Source: Solirubrobacterales bacterium (GTDB taxonomy: Bacteria; Actinomycetota; Thermoleophilia; Solirubrobacterales; Solirubrobacteraceae). From it: a DNA stretch of 13,361 nt. This document shows, in pieces, positions 6,173 to 13,133 of this stretch. The notes beneath the pieces were generated by a model. The model did no database searches and was not told where the DNA came from. It was given only the letters and a program-made list of their open reading frames with translations. Numbering within the stretch: position 1 is the first letter of the stretch; each line of letters begins with the position of its first letter. The stretch lies in contig PLYX01000146.1 of NCBI GenBank assembly GCA_003151895.1, positions 1-13,361 of the forward strand, written 5' to 3'. The translations under genes and the position numbers were made by a program.

Positions 6173-6188
6173 AGTGCCCGTGGGCACT
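6173..6188 (+). terminator. Hairpin after the DUF4143 ATPase gene
   Basis: AGTGCCC (6173-6179) and GGGCACT (6182-6188) form a perfect inverted repeat starting 3 nt after the TGA. With a CGTG tetraloop it gives a 6-bp stem. There is no T-run, so factor-independent termination is uncertain. Confidence 0.4.
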
Positions 6189-6202
6189 GCCGCGCTGCCC
6201 GC

Positions 6203-6400
6203 TCACCCCTTCTCGAGCCCGGCAAGCTCCCCCTTGACCAAATCGATCGGAATCGCAAGCACCGGATCGCCAACGTGGGCCTTGCCCGAGTCGCCGAGCG
6301 CGAGCGGGTGCAATGTGAGCCCGGCGGTCGGTATGCGCAAGACGGCGATGTCGTGCGAGGGGATTCGTGTGACGAACCGTACTGTCCGAAACGCATCCGG
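6203..6400 (-). pseudogene. Remnant of a trypsin-like serine protease (HtrA/S1C type)
   Basis: On the minus strand a 65-codon open frame runs between TGA 6401-6403 and TGA 6203-6205 with no usable start codon near its beginning. It includes SHDIAVLRIPTAGLTLHPLA, then LGDSGKAHVGDPVLAI. This closely resembles the segment around the catalytic Asp in HtrA/DegP-like proteases: (H)D-x-A-V-L-x-V, then P-L-x-L-G-D-S, then V-G-D-P-V-x-A-I. The resemblance stops at VLAI, exactly where the family continues G-N-P, and ends at LEKG. The regions that would hold the catalytic His and Ser are absent. It lies between the convergent ATPase gene and the divergent exonuclease gene, so it looks like debris from a deletion or insertion. 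Alternative: a chance open frame, which I think unlikely given the ordered motif match. Confidence 0.65.
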
Positions 6401-6409
6401 TCACGGCAA

Positions 6410-6415
6410 TAGGGT
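6410..6415 (+). promoter_or_regulatory. -10 box (TAGGGT) for a leaderless exonuclease transcript
   Basis: TAGGGT fits TANNNT and ends 6 nt before the ATG at 6422, the same spacing as upstream of the P450, DUF4143 and Uma2 genes. There is no Shine-Dalgarno. It supports ATG 6422 over the next in-frame ATG at 6434. Confidence 0.45.
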
Positions 6416-6421
6416 TCGGGC

Positions 6422-7144
6422 ATGAGCTGGCACATGGGGCGTCTCGCGGCGTTCGACGTCGAGACCACCGGCACCGACCCCGAGTCGGACCGGATCGTCG
6501 CCGCGGCGATCAGCCTCGTGGGCGCGGAGCTGCCCGGCGAGCACCACGCCTGGTTGGTCGATCCCGGGATCGAGATACCGGCCGGCGCCGCCGCTGTGCA
6601 TGGAATCACCACAGAGAGGGCGCGCGCCGAGGGGCGCGACCCGGGCGAGGCGGTCGAGGAAATCACGAGCCTGCTCGCCGAGCAGGTGCTGGGAGGCGTT
6701 CCGGTGGTCGCGTTCAACGCGCGCTTCGACCTTACGATCCTCGATCGCGAAGCCGGCAGGCATGGGGTCGCATCCCTGCTCGACCGAGTCGGCGGCCCGC
6801 AGGGGATGCTGGTCGTCGATCCATTTGTCCTTGACAGGCAATTTGACCGCTTCCGAAAAGGCAAGCGGACTCTTCAGGCAGTCTGCCGGCACTACCGCGT
6901 TCCCTTCGAGGAAGCCCACGTCGCCAACGCCGACGCGATCGCAGCCGCACGGGTCGCATACAGGCTTGGGGTGGTCGTCCCGGAACTGCGCGAGCTCGAC
7001 CTGCGCGACCTGTACGGCAAGCAGATCTCCTGGGCCGCGAAGCAGGCTGCCCTGCTTGAGGAGTACTTCAGAGGGCAGGGGCGCAACGAGCAGGTCGAGG
7101 GGGCGTGGCCAATCGTGCCGGTCGGCGCCGTGAGCGTGGCTTGA
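6422..7144 (+). CDS. DEDDh-family 3'-5' exonuclease (DnaQ / Pol III epsilon-like)
   Basis: This 240-residue protein has a single exonuclease domain. The five DEDDh residues are visible: Asp12 and Glu14 in FDVETTG (ExoI), Asp103 in FNARFD (ExoII), His166 and Asp171 in HVANAD (ExoIII). Such enzymes use two metal ions to remove nucleotides from DNA or RNA 3' ends. A stand-alone protein of this size, with a ~50-residue C-terminal extension after ExoIII (ELDLRDLYGKQISWAAKQAA onwards), is the form common in actinobacteria and is probably a repair or RNA-processing exonuclease rather than the replicative proofreader; the substrate is not knowable here. It is transcribed alone: debris lies upstream, and 128 bp with a hairpin separates it from the SDR gene. 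Start ATG 6422 fits the -10 spacing; Met5 is a possible alternative. Confidence 0.9.
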   Translation: MSWHMGRLAAFDVETTGTDPESDRIVAAAISLVGAELPGEHHAWLVDPGIEIPAGAAAVHGITTERARAEGRDPGEAVEEITSLLAEQVLGGVPVVAFNARFDLTILDREAGRHGVASLLDRVGGPQGMLVVDPFVLDRQFDRFRKGKRTLQAVCRHYRVPFEEAHVANADAIAAARVAYRLGVVVPELRELDLRDLYGKQISWAAKQAALLEEYFRGQGRNEQVEGAWPIVPVGAVSVA

Positions 7145-7157
7145 TGTCAACGCGTGT

Positions 7158-7175
7158 TCGTCGCGCTTGCGACGA
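7158..7175 (+). terminator. Hairpin after the exonuclease gene
   Basis: TCGTCGC (7158-7164) and GCGACGA (7169-7175) form a perfect 7-bp stem with a GCTT loop, 13 nt after the exonuclease stop. No T-run follows, so it may be a weak or Rho-assisted terminator. The remainder of 7145-7272 holds nothing I recognise except the SDR ribosome binding site. Confidence 0.35.
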
Positions 7176-7258
7176 CATCGAGGCTTCGGCCGGGGCTTGA
7201 CCGAGAGAGCACTTCGAGAAGATCGCCGATCCGCGAGAATGACCCGCACACGACCTTC

Positions 7259-7263
7259 AGGAG
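7259..7263 (+). promoter_or_regulatory. Ribosome binding site of the SDR gene
   Basis: AGGAG lies 9 nt before the ATG at 7273, a normal leadered arrangement. It contrasts with the neighbouring genes, which lack a Shine-Dalgarno, and implies a separate 5' UTR within 7176-7258. Confidence 0.65.
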
Positions 7264-7272
7264 ACCCGATCG

Positions 7273-8178
7273 ATGAGCCACAACCCCTCACCCCCCTATG
7301 ACGTCAACGGCCGCACAGCGTTCATAACCGGCGCGGCCCGCGGCATCGGCGCCGAGACCGCGCGCCGGCTGCACGCCAAGGGCGCCAACGTCGCGCTCGT
7401 GGGTCTCGAGCCCGAGCGGCTTGAAGCGCTTGCCGCGCAACTCGGTGACCGTGCCGCCGCTTTCGAGGCCGACGTCACCGATTACGAGGCGCTGCAACGG
7501 GCCGTGAGCGCCACCGTCGAGCGCTTCGGGGGCATCGATGTCGGGATTGCCAACGCCGGGATCGCCTACACCGGGCCACTCGCGAGCGCCCCGATCGAGC
7601 AGGTGGAGCGCACGCTCGCCGTCAACTTCCTCGGCGTGTGGCGCACCGACCGCGCGCTCATAGGCCAGATCACCGAGCGCAAGGGCTACCTGCTCAACAT
7701 CGCCTCGCTCGCCGCCGTCTCTCACGCCCCGATGATGGGCCCCTACACAGCCGCCAAGGCGGGGGTCGAGGCGCTCACCGACGCGCTGCGCATGGAGACC
7801 GCGCCGAGCGGCGCGCGCGTGGGGTGCGCCTACTTCGGCTTCATCGACACCGACCTCGTGCGCGCCGGCTTCGCTCAGCCATCGGCGCAGGCGATGACCG
7901 GGCGGATGCCCGGCTTCATGCGCAACCCCGCGCCCCTCTCGAAGGCGATCGACGCGATCGAGCGCGGCATCCAGCGGCGCGCCGACCGCCTGTGGGCGCC
8001 GCGCTGGGTGGGCGCGATGCTGCCGCTGCGCGGTCTGCTGCAACCGCTCACCGAACGCCAGATCCGCAGCGAACCGGAGCGCCTGCGCGAAGGCGTGCGC
8101 GCCGCCGAGGCCGCTCACGAGGCAGATACGCAGGATCCGCTGCTCGGCGTGGCGATGCAGGCGGTGTCGGACCGGTAG
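7273..8178 (+). CDS. Short-chain dehydrogenase/reductase (classical SDR)
   Basis: This is a 301-residue NAD(P)-dependent oxidoreductase with a Rossmann fold. The cofactor motif TGAARGIG is at 19-26. The structural NAG appears as ANAG (93-96). The catalytic tetrad is Asn118 in VNFLG, Ser145 in NIAS, and Tyr158 and Lys162 in YTAAK. Arg23 in the glycine-rich loop hints at NADP preference, but this is weak evidence. After the core (about residue 240) comes a C-terminal extension rich in Arg and Glu (LTERQIRSEPERLREGVRAA), longer than the usual 250-residue SDR. SDRs act on alcohols, ketones and sugars, and the substrate cannot be read from the sequence. An AGGAG supports the start. No partner gene adjoins; Uma2 starts 89 bp downstream from its own promoter. 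Confidence 0.92.
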   Translation: MSHNPSPPYDVNGRTAFITGAARGIGAETARRLHAKGANVALVGLEPERLEALAAQLGDRAAAFEADVTDYEALQRAVSATVERFGGIDVGIANAGIAYTGPLASAPIEQVERTLAVNFLGVWRTDRALIGQITERKGYLLNIASLAAVSHAPMMGPYTAAKAGVEALTDALRMETAPSGARVGCAYFGFIDTDLVRAGFAQPSAQAMTGRMPGFMRNPAPLSKAIDAIERGIQRRADRLWAPRWVGAMLPLRGLLQPLTERQIRSEPERLREGVRAAEAAHEADTQDPLLGVAMQAVSDR

Positions 8179-8255
8179 ACCGGCGCAGGTGTCCCGCTTC
8201 GAGGCCCTGGTCGGATAAGGGGGACATGGCCCTCGTCGCATCGCCACGACCCCGA

Positions 8256-8261
8256 TAGGAT
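8256..8261 (+). promoter_or_regulatory. -10 box (TAGGAT) for a leaderless Uma2 transcript
   Basis: TAGGAT ends 6 nt before the ATG at 8268 with no Shine-Dalgarno between. It fits the TANNNT-N6-start pattern seen at three other genes in the window. Confidence 0.5.
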
Positions 8262-8267
8262 GGCCTC

Positions 8268-8831
8268 ATGGCCACGATCGCCACAACCGACCTGCCGATC
8301 CATCGGCTCGACGTGGAGACTTACCACCGGATGGTCGCCAGCGGCGCGCTGGAGGGCCTGCGCATCGAGTTGCTGGACGGGCTGCTCGTCGAGATGAGCC
8401 CGAAGTCGCCCGATCACGTCGTCGTCGTGACCACGCTAATGCGCTACTTCGCGCACGAGCCGCGCTGGTGGACACAGGTGCAAGACCCGATCGAAGCGGC
8501 CTTCGATTGTGAGCCCGAGCCCGACCTCGTGGTCGCCTCGCACCGGCCACCGCCAGGACGACACCTGCGAACCGCGCTGCTCGTCGTCGAGGTCGCCGTC
8601 AGCTCACACCGGCTTGACAGGGGCAGGAAGGCGGCGCTCTACGCTGCGGCCGACATCCCCACCTACTGGCTGGTCGACGTACCGGGCCGGACCGTCGAGA
8701 TCCGCACGGAGCCCGGCTCCAACGGCTACACCCGTTGCGAGATCTACCGCGAGGGAAGCGTCGTTCCCTCGCCGCTCGACGGCGTCCAGGACCTCGACAT
8801 CACCGCACTGCTCGCCGACGTCGACACCTGA
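8268..8831 (+). CDS. Uma2-family (DUF820) putative nuclease
   Basis: This 187-residue protein has a single Uma2/DUF820 domain of the PD-(D/E)XK superfamily. Visible family blocks in order are IELLDGLLVEMSP (33-45), EPEPDLVVA (82-90, with Asp86), LLVVEVAVSS (105-114, with Glu108) and the RKAALYAAADIPTYWLVDV stretch, whose Lys stands in for the displaced catalytic Lys of the classical motif. The length is normal for the family and no key residue is missing. Members are annotated as putative restriction endonucleases, but most have no methylase partner and no proven function; none is present here either. They are often multicopy and horizontally mobile. Its end lies 15 bp from the stop of the convergent ABC permease gene, leaving no room for a separate terminator. 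Confidence 0.9.
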   Translation: MATIATTDLPIHRLDVETYHRMVASGALEGLRIELLDGLLVEMSPKSPDHVVVVTTLMRYFAHEPRWWTQVQDPIEAAFDCEPEPDLVVASHRPPPGRHLRTALLVVEVAVSSHRLDRGRKAALYAAADIPTYWLVDVPGRTVEIRTEPGSNGYTRCEIYREGSVVPSPLDGVQDLDITALLADVDT

Positions 8832-8846
8832 CCGCCACTCGCGCGT

Positions 8847-9764
8847 CTACTCCACGCTCGAGAACTCGGCAATCGCTACCGCCAGCATCACGAGGCCGAG
8901 GATCGCCACCACGGCGGCCTCGAGCAAACCCGGCACGTGCCAGCCCCACCACGTCACGCCCGGGTCGAGCGCACGGCGCGCGAGCGGGGCGATGTCGAGG
9001 TGGGCGAACACCGCGCGGCGCATCGGGTCCACGGCGTAGGTGAGCGGGTCGATGCGGTTGAGCACCCCGAGCCACGCGGGCAGTTTGTTCACCGGGAACA
9101 GCGCGCCGGAGAGGAAGAACATCGGCATCATCGCCATCTGCATCAGCGCCATGAACGACTGCATCTGGGTGACCCGCGCGGCCGCCATCATCCCGAACGC
9201 GGTGATCGAGAAGGCGAGCAGCAGTTGCAACGCGAAGATCTCGAGCGCCAGCCCGAGCGTGTAATGGACGCCCACGAGCGGGCCGATCGCCATCACGATC
9301 ACGCCCTGGAAGCCCGCCACGGTGGCCCCGCCGAAACACTTGCCGAGCACGATCGAGGAGCGCCGCACCGGCGCAACCATCATCTCGCGCAGGAAGCCGA
9401 ACTCGCGGTCCCACACGATCGAGGCGGCGGAGAACATCGCGGTGAACATCACCGCCATGCAGAGCACGCCCGGGTAGATGAACGTGCGGAAGCTCACCCC
9501 GTGCGTGCTGCTCGACACGAGCGTGGAGAGGCCGGTGCCGAGCACGAACAGGAACAGGAACGGCTGCACCAGCGAGGTGAGGATGCGCAGCCGGTCGCGG
9601 CTGAAGCGGATCAGCTCGCGCCGCCACACCGCCCTGATCGCGCGCAGCTCCCCGCGCACGCTACGCGACGGCACGTGCAGGCCGGGAATCTCGTGCGCGG
9701 GCGCAGACCCGGATCCAGACGCCAACGCGGCCGGAGTGGGTGGGACCGTGCTCTCCGTGGCCAT
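8847..9764 (-). CDS. ABC-2 type transporter permease (DrrB-like)
   Basis: This 305-residue membrane protein has about six predicted helices: starting near LTSLVQPFLFLFVLG, FIYPGVLCMAVMFTAMFSAA, GFQGVIVMAIGPLVGV, FALQLLLAFSITAFGMM, MALMQMAMMPMFFLSGALF and LLEAAVVAILGLVMLAVAIA. Between helices 2 and 3 is the conserved cytoplasmic block EFGFLREMMVAPVRRSSIVLGK (one residue block per family, seen in DrrB/NodJ-type exporters). The ~45-residue N-terminal leader is Ala/Ser/Pro-rich and ends in the amphipathic coupling segment AVWRRELIRFSRDRLRIL. It should pair with the ATPase encoded immediately upstream to export a hydrophobic compound or lipid. I chose ATG 9764 because its first bases overlap the TGA of a 19-codon ORF (TGATG); an in-frame ATG at 9797 is the alternative and would add 11 residues. 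Confidence 0.9.
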   Translation of the reverse strand: MATESTVPPTPAALASGSGSAPAHEIPGLHVPSRSVRGELRAIRAVWRRELIRFSRDRLRILTSLVQPFLFLFVLGTGLSTLVSSSTHGVSFRTFIYPGVLCMAVMFTAMFSAASIVWDREFGFLREMMVAPVRRSSIVLGKCFGGATVAGFQGVIVMAIGPLVGVHYTLGLALEIFALQLLLAFSITAFGMMAAARVTQMQSFMALMQMAMMPMFFLSGALFPVNKLPAWLGVLNRIDPLTYAVDPMRRAVFAHLDIAPLARRALDPGVTWWGWHVPGLLEAAVVAILGLVMLAVAIAEFSSVE

Positions 9765-9823
9765 CAGCGGACTTCCCGGCGAGCGAGCTCGCCGCATGAA
9801 GGGGGCTCACGACGAAGGGCCAT
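9764..9823 (-). other. 19-codon linker ORF between exporter genes, with TGATG overlaps at both ends
   Basis: The ATPase stop TGA (9825-9823) overlaps an ATG (9823-9821). That ATG opens the frame MALRREPPSCGELARREVR, whose TGA (9766-9764) in turn overlaps the permease ATG (9764-9762). Both junctions read TGATG. A terminating ribosome could restart at each, carrying translation from ATPase to permease across the 58-nt gap. Whether the peptide is made or useful is unknown, and a chance origin is possible. Confidence 0.4.
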
Positions 9824-10809
9824 CAGCGACTCATCATCCGCGCCATGTTGCGCATCATGTCGGTGGAGCCGGCCTCGGCGTCGCGGATCGTCGAGCCCGT
9901 GTAGGACATGAACACGTCGTCCAGCGACGGCCTGGCCACGCTCACCGAGCGGATCGGCGGGTGGGCGGGATCCCATTCATCGAACAGGCGCGGCACGAAC
10001 TGCTCGCCCTCCGCCACGCCGAACGTGACGACGCCTTCGGCCATCCGCGCCTCGATCCCGAAGCGCTCGCGCAGCGCGGCGATCGTCGCCTCGTCGTCGT
10101 CGGTGTGGATCTGCACGCGGTCCTTGCCCACGCTCGCCTTGAGCGCCTCCGGCGTGTCGAGCACCACGATCTTCCCGCGGTCGATGATCGCGATGCGATC
10201 GCAGTACTCGGCCTCGTCCATGTAGTGGGTCGTGAGGAAGATCGTGATGTCCTGTTCGCGCCCAAGGCTCGATATGTAGCTCCAGATCGAGCTGCGCGTC
10301 TGCGGGTCAAGCCCGATCGTGGGCTCGTCGAGGAACAGCACCCTCGGTGAATGGAGCAGGCCGCGCGCGATCTCAAGACGCCGCTTCATCCCGCCCGAGA
10401 ACGTCCCCACGAGACTGTCGCGCCGCTCCCACAGTTGCAGCATCTCCTGCACCGTCTTCATGCGCGGGGCGATCGTCTCGCGCGGCATCCCGTACAGCTC
10501 GGCGTGCAGGCGCAGGTTCTGCTCGGCCGTCAAATAATTGTCGAGCGTCGTGTCCTGGAACACGAGGCCGATGTTGCGCCTCACCCGATCGCGCTCCGCC
10601 ACGACGTCAAACCCGGCGACACGTGCCGAGCCGCTGGTCGGGCGCGCGAGCGTGCAGAGCATGTTGATGGTGGTCGACTTGCCCGCCCCGTTCGGGCCGA
10701 GGAAGCCGAACGTCTCGCCGCGTGCAACCTCGAAGTCGATCCCGCACACCGCCTCGATCTCGCCGTAGCTCTTGGCGAGCCCGGTGACGGAGATCGCCGG
10801 CTCATCCAT
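9823..10809 (-). CDS. ABC transporter ATP-binding protein (DrrA-like, with DUF4162)
   Basis: This 328-residue ATPase would drive the permease encoded next. All nucleotide-binding motifs are intact: Walker A GPNGAGKST (38-46), Q-loop Gln85 in VFQD, signature FSGGMKRRLEIARG (137-150), Walker B VLFLDEPT (157-164) and H-loop His195 in LTTHY. The C-terminal ~100 residues match the DUF4162 domain common to DrrA-type drug and antibiotic exporters, and the protein ends in a Met-rich tail (MMRNMARMMSR). The substrate is unknown; multidrug or glycolipid export are both possible. The ATG at 10809 lies 10 nt after the purH stop with no Shine-Dalgarno; GTG 10812 directly before it is an alternative. The tight spacing suggests co-transcription and translational coupling with purH. 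The frame is open further upstream, but only inside purH. Confidence 0.93.
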   Translation of the reverse strand: MDEPAISVTGLAKSYGEIEAVCGIDFEVARGETFGFLGPNGAGKSTTINMLCTLARPTSGSARVAGFDVVAERDRVRRNIGLVFQDTTLDNYLTAEQNLRLHAELYGMPRETIAPRMKTVQEMLQLWERRDSLVGTFSGGMKRRLEIARGLLHSPRVLFLDEPTIGLDPQTRSSIWSYISSLGREQDITIFLTTHYMDEAEYCDRIAIIDRGKIVVLDTPEALKASVGKDRVQIHTDDDEATIAALRERFGIEARMAEGVVTFGVAEGEQFVPRLFDEWDPAHPPIRSVSVARPSLDDVFMSYTGSTIRDAEAGSTDMMRNMARMMSR

Positions 10810-10819
10810 CACAAGTCGC

Positions 10820-12445
10820 TCAGTGGCGGAAGTGGCGGACATCTGTTGCCACCATAGCCACGTTGGCCTGGTCGGCCGCCGCCACGACCTCCTCGTCGCG
10901 CACGGACCCGCCCGGCTGGATGATCGCGGTGACTCCGGCGTCGATCGCAAGCTGCGGGCCGTCGGCGAATGGGAAGAAGGCGTCCGAGGCCAGCGAGGCG
11001 CCGGCGAGGAGATCGGGGCCCGCTTCCGCGCGCGCCTTCTCGATCGCGATGTTGACAGCGTCCACGCGGCTCATCTGGCCGGCGCCGATGCCAATGGTGG
11101 CGCCGCCTGAGGCGATCACGATCGCGTTGGAGCGCACGTGGCGGCACACCTGCCAGGCGAAGCGCAGGTCGTCCCACTCGCGCTCGGTGGGAGTCTTCGC
11201 CGTCATCACGCGCATCTGATCGGGGGTCTCCGACACCGCGTCGCGGTCCTGCACGAGCAGCCCGCCGATCACGGGCTTCGCCTCAAGGCCACCGGCCGGC
11301 TCCGGCCAATCCTGCAGCTCGAGCAAGCGCACGTTCTTCTTCTGGGTGAGCACCTCCAGCGCCTCGGCATCGAAGCGGGGAGCGAGAAGGACCTCGACGA
11401 ACTGCGACCCAAGCGCCCGCGCGCAGGCGGCGTCGACGGGGCGGTTGAGCGCTATCACGCCCCCGTAGGCGCTCATCGGGTCGCACGCGAAGGCGCGCTC
11501 GTAGGCGTCCTGGGCCGTGCGCCCGAGCGCGCAGCCGCACGGGTTGTTGTGCTTGACGATCGCGCACGCCGGCTCGGAGAAGTCCTCCACGAGCTCGCGC
11601 GCGGCGGACAGGTCGAGCAGGTTGTTGAACGACAGCTCCTTGCCGTGCAGCTGAGCGACGCCCGCGAGCAGATGGGTGGGGGCGCCCACCTCCGCGTAGT
11701 AGGCGGCGCGCTGGTGGGGGTTCTCGCCGTAGCGCAGCTCCGCCGCCTTCTCGTACGCGATCGCGCGCTGCGGAGGAAAGTCCTCCTCTGCGCGCAGCGC
11801 GAACCACGAGGAGATCGCAACGTCGTAGCGCGCGGTGCACGCGAACGCCTTGCCCGCCAATCGCTCGCGCGTGACCATCGACAGACGGCCGCCCGACTCG
11901 CGCAGCTCGGTGAGCACGATCGTGTAGTCGGCCGGGTCCACCACCACGGCCGCGAACGCATGGTTCTTGGCGGCGGCGCGGATCATCGTGGGGCCGCCGA
12001 CGTCGATGTTCTCCACGATTTCCTCATCGCTCGCGTCGCCGCGTGCCACGGTCTGCTCGAACGGATAGAGGTTCACGCACACCAGGTCAACCGGCTCGAT
12101 CGCGTGCTCGGCCGCCGCCCTCAGGTGGGACTCGTTGCTGCGCACCGCCAGCAGGCCCGCGTACAGGCGCGGATGGAGCGTCTTCACGCGCCCGTCCATC
12201 ATCTCCGGGAAGCCGGTGAAGTCCTCGATCGCGCGCACGGGCACCCCGGCCTCCGTCAGCGTCCGCGCGGTGCCCCCGGTCGACACCACCTCCACGCCGA
12301 GCTCCACGAGATCTTCCGCGAGCTCGACGATCCCGGTCTTGTCCGACACCGACAGCAGCGCCCTGCGCACGCGCACCCCACCGGGCTCGGCGCGCTCGAT
12401 GCCGGGGCCGACCGTCGCGTCGGTCTGTTCGTTCTCAGCGGTCAT
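10820..12445 (-). CDS. purH: Bifunctional AICAR transformylase / IMP cyclohydrolase
   Basis: This cytosolic 541-residue enzyme performs the last two steps of IMP synthesis: formylation of AICAR with 10-formyl-THF, then ring closure. The N-terminal MGS-like cyclohydrolase domain (about 27-170) shows ALLSVSDKTG, STGGTA (55-60) and DGRVKTLHP (84-92). The transformylase domain shows RYGENPHQRAA (238-248), the catalytic Lys298-His299 in VKHNNPCG, and near the end GGATIGIGAGQMSRVDA and SDAFFPF. The length is typical, with about 25 extra acidic residues before the first strand. ATG 12445 is preceded by no Shine-Dalgarno but by a TAGTCT box, so a separate start of transcription is possible. It follows purN by 43 nt and precedes the exporter ATPase by 10 nt. 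Confidence 0.98.
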   Translation of the reverse strand: MTAENEQTDATVGPGIERAEPGGVRVRRALLSVSDKTGIVELAEDLVELGVEVVSTGGTARTLTEAGVPVRAIEDFTGFPEMMDGRVKTLHPRLYAGLLAVRSNESHLRAAAEHAIEPVDLVCVNLYPFEQTVARGDASDEEIVENIDVGGPTMIRAAAKNHAFAAVVVDPADYTIVLTELRESGGRLSMVTRERLAGKAFACTARYDVAISSWFALRAEEDFPPQRAIAYEKAAELRYGENPHQRAAYYAEVGAPTHLLAGVAQLHGKELSFNNLLDLSAARELVEDFSEPACAIVKHNNPCGCALGRTAQDAYERAFACDPMSAYGGVIALNRPVDAACARALGSQFVEVLLAPRFDAEALEVLTQKKNVRLLELQDWPEPAGGLEAKPVIGGLLVQDRDAVSETPDQMRVMTAKTPTEREWDDLRFAWQVCRHVRSNAIVIASGGATIGIGAGQMSRVDAVNIAIEKARAEAGPDLLAGASLASDAFFPFADGPQLAIDAGVTAIIQPGGSVRDEEVVAAADQANVAMVATDVRHFRH

Positions 12446-12454
12446 TCCCGGCGC

Positions 12455-12460
12455 AGACTA
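12455..12460 (-). promoter_or_regulatory. Candidate internal -10 box (TAGTCT) before purH
   Basis: On the minus strand TAGTCT ends 9 nt before the purH ATG, which would give a leader of only a few bases. It is the same hexamer found before the DUF4143 gene, but with 9 rather than 6 nt to the start. If real, purH and the exporter genes could be expressed independently of purF-purN. Confidence 0.35.
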
Positions 12461-12488
12461 TCCCGCGCCAGAGCGCGCCGCGTAGAAG

Positions 12489-13127
12489 TCAGGACGACTC
12501 CCCGACTTGGGGCGCGATCACGATTCGCCGGGGATTGCGCGGGTCCGCGCTCACGGCCCCGCGCGCAAACAAGCGCACGGCCTCGGGTAGCAGCGAATGC
12601 TCGATCGGGCGCAGCGCCTGGAGCACCTCGCCGGGGTCGCGCGCATCGGGCAGCTCCAGCGAGCGTTGCAAGATCACCGGGCCGCTGTCGCACCCTTCGT
12701 CGACGAAGTGCACGGTCACGCCGAACACCTTCACGCCATACGCCAGCGCCTGCTCGATCGCGTGCAGGCCCGGGAACGCCGGCAGCAGCGAGGGGTGCAC
12801 GTTGATGACCGCGTCCGGGAAGCGCTCCAGGAAGGCGGCGCTCAGCAGCTCCATGTAGCCGGCGAGCACCAGCAGGCGCGCGCCGCGCTCTACCAGCCAA
12901 TCGGCCATCGCCTCATCGCGCGCCTCGCGGTCGGCGTGGTCGGAGCGCTCGAACACGCGCGTCTGCACCCCGCCGGCGGCGGCCCGCTCCAGCGCGAGCG
13001 CCCCGGGCGCGCCGGACGCGACCGCCACGACCTCGGCCTCGTGACCGTGCACGGTGTCGAGCAGCGCCTGCAGGTTCGTGCCGGCGCCCGACACGAGCAC
13101 GGCGATGGGCAATGGTGACTCGGTCAC
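12489..13127 (-). CDS. purN: Phosphoribosylglycinamide formyltransferase (GAR transformylase)
   Basis: This 212-residue enzyme transfers the formyl group of 10-formyl-THF to GAR in purine synthesis. The phosphate-binding loop VSGAGTNLQALLD (12-24) is present. The catalytic residues are Asn109 and His111 in INVHPSLLPAFPG and Asp147 in VDEGCDSGPVI, matching the Asn/His/Asp triad of the family. The substitution of Ser-Gly for the usual Ser-Asn after the second strand (VASGAPGALALERA) is a mild oddity. The length is typical. The start is GTG 13127, 6 nt after the purF stop and lacking a Shine-Dalgarno, so translational coupling is likely. The order purF-purN-purH gives the first, third and final two IMP-synthesis steps in one run. 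Confidence 0.96.
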   Translation of the reverse strand: MTESPLPIAVLVSGAGTNLQALLDTVHGHEAEVVAVASGAPGALALERAAAGGVQTRVFERSDHADREARDEAMADWLVERGARLLVLAGYMELLSAAFLERFPDAVINVHPSLLPAFPGLHAIEQALAYGVKVFGVTVHFVDEGCDSGPVILQRSLELPDARDPGEVLQALRPIEHSLLPEAVRLFARGAVSADPRNPRRIVIAPQVGESS

Positions 13128-13133
13128 GTTCGG

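Noticed and set aside
4653..7144. Duplicated tRNA-Lys 3' end as an attachment site for an integrated element
   Set aside because: I looked for a second copy of the tRNA 3' segment downstream and found none; no integrase or transposase frame is present.
8268..8831. Uma2 protein as part of a restriction-modification system
   Set aside because: No methyltransferase or specificity gene is in the window, and Uma2 proteins usually occur alone.
11138..12805. Plus-strand ORF of 555 codons opposite purH and purN
   Set aside because: It is an antisense shadow: purH and purN are intact with all catalytic motifs on the other strand, and the ORF product has no recognisable domain.
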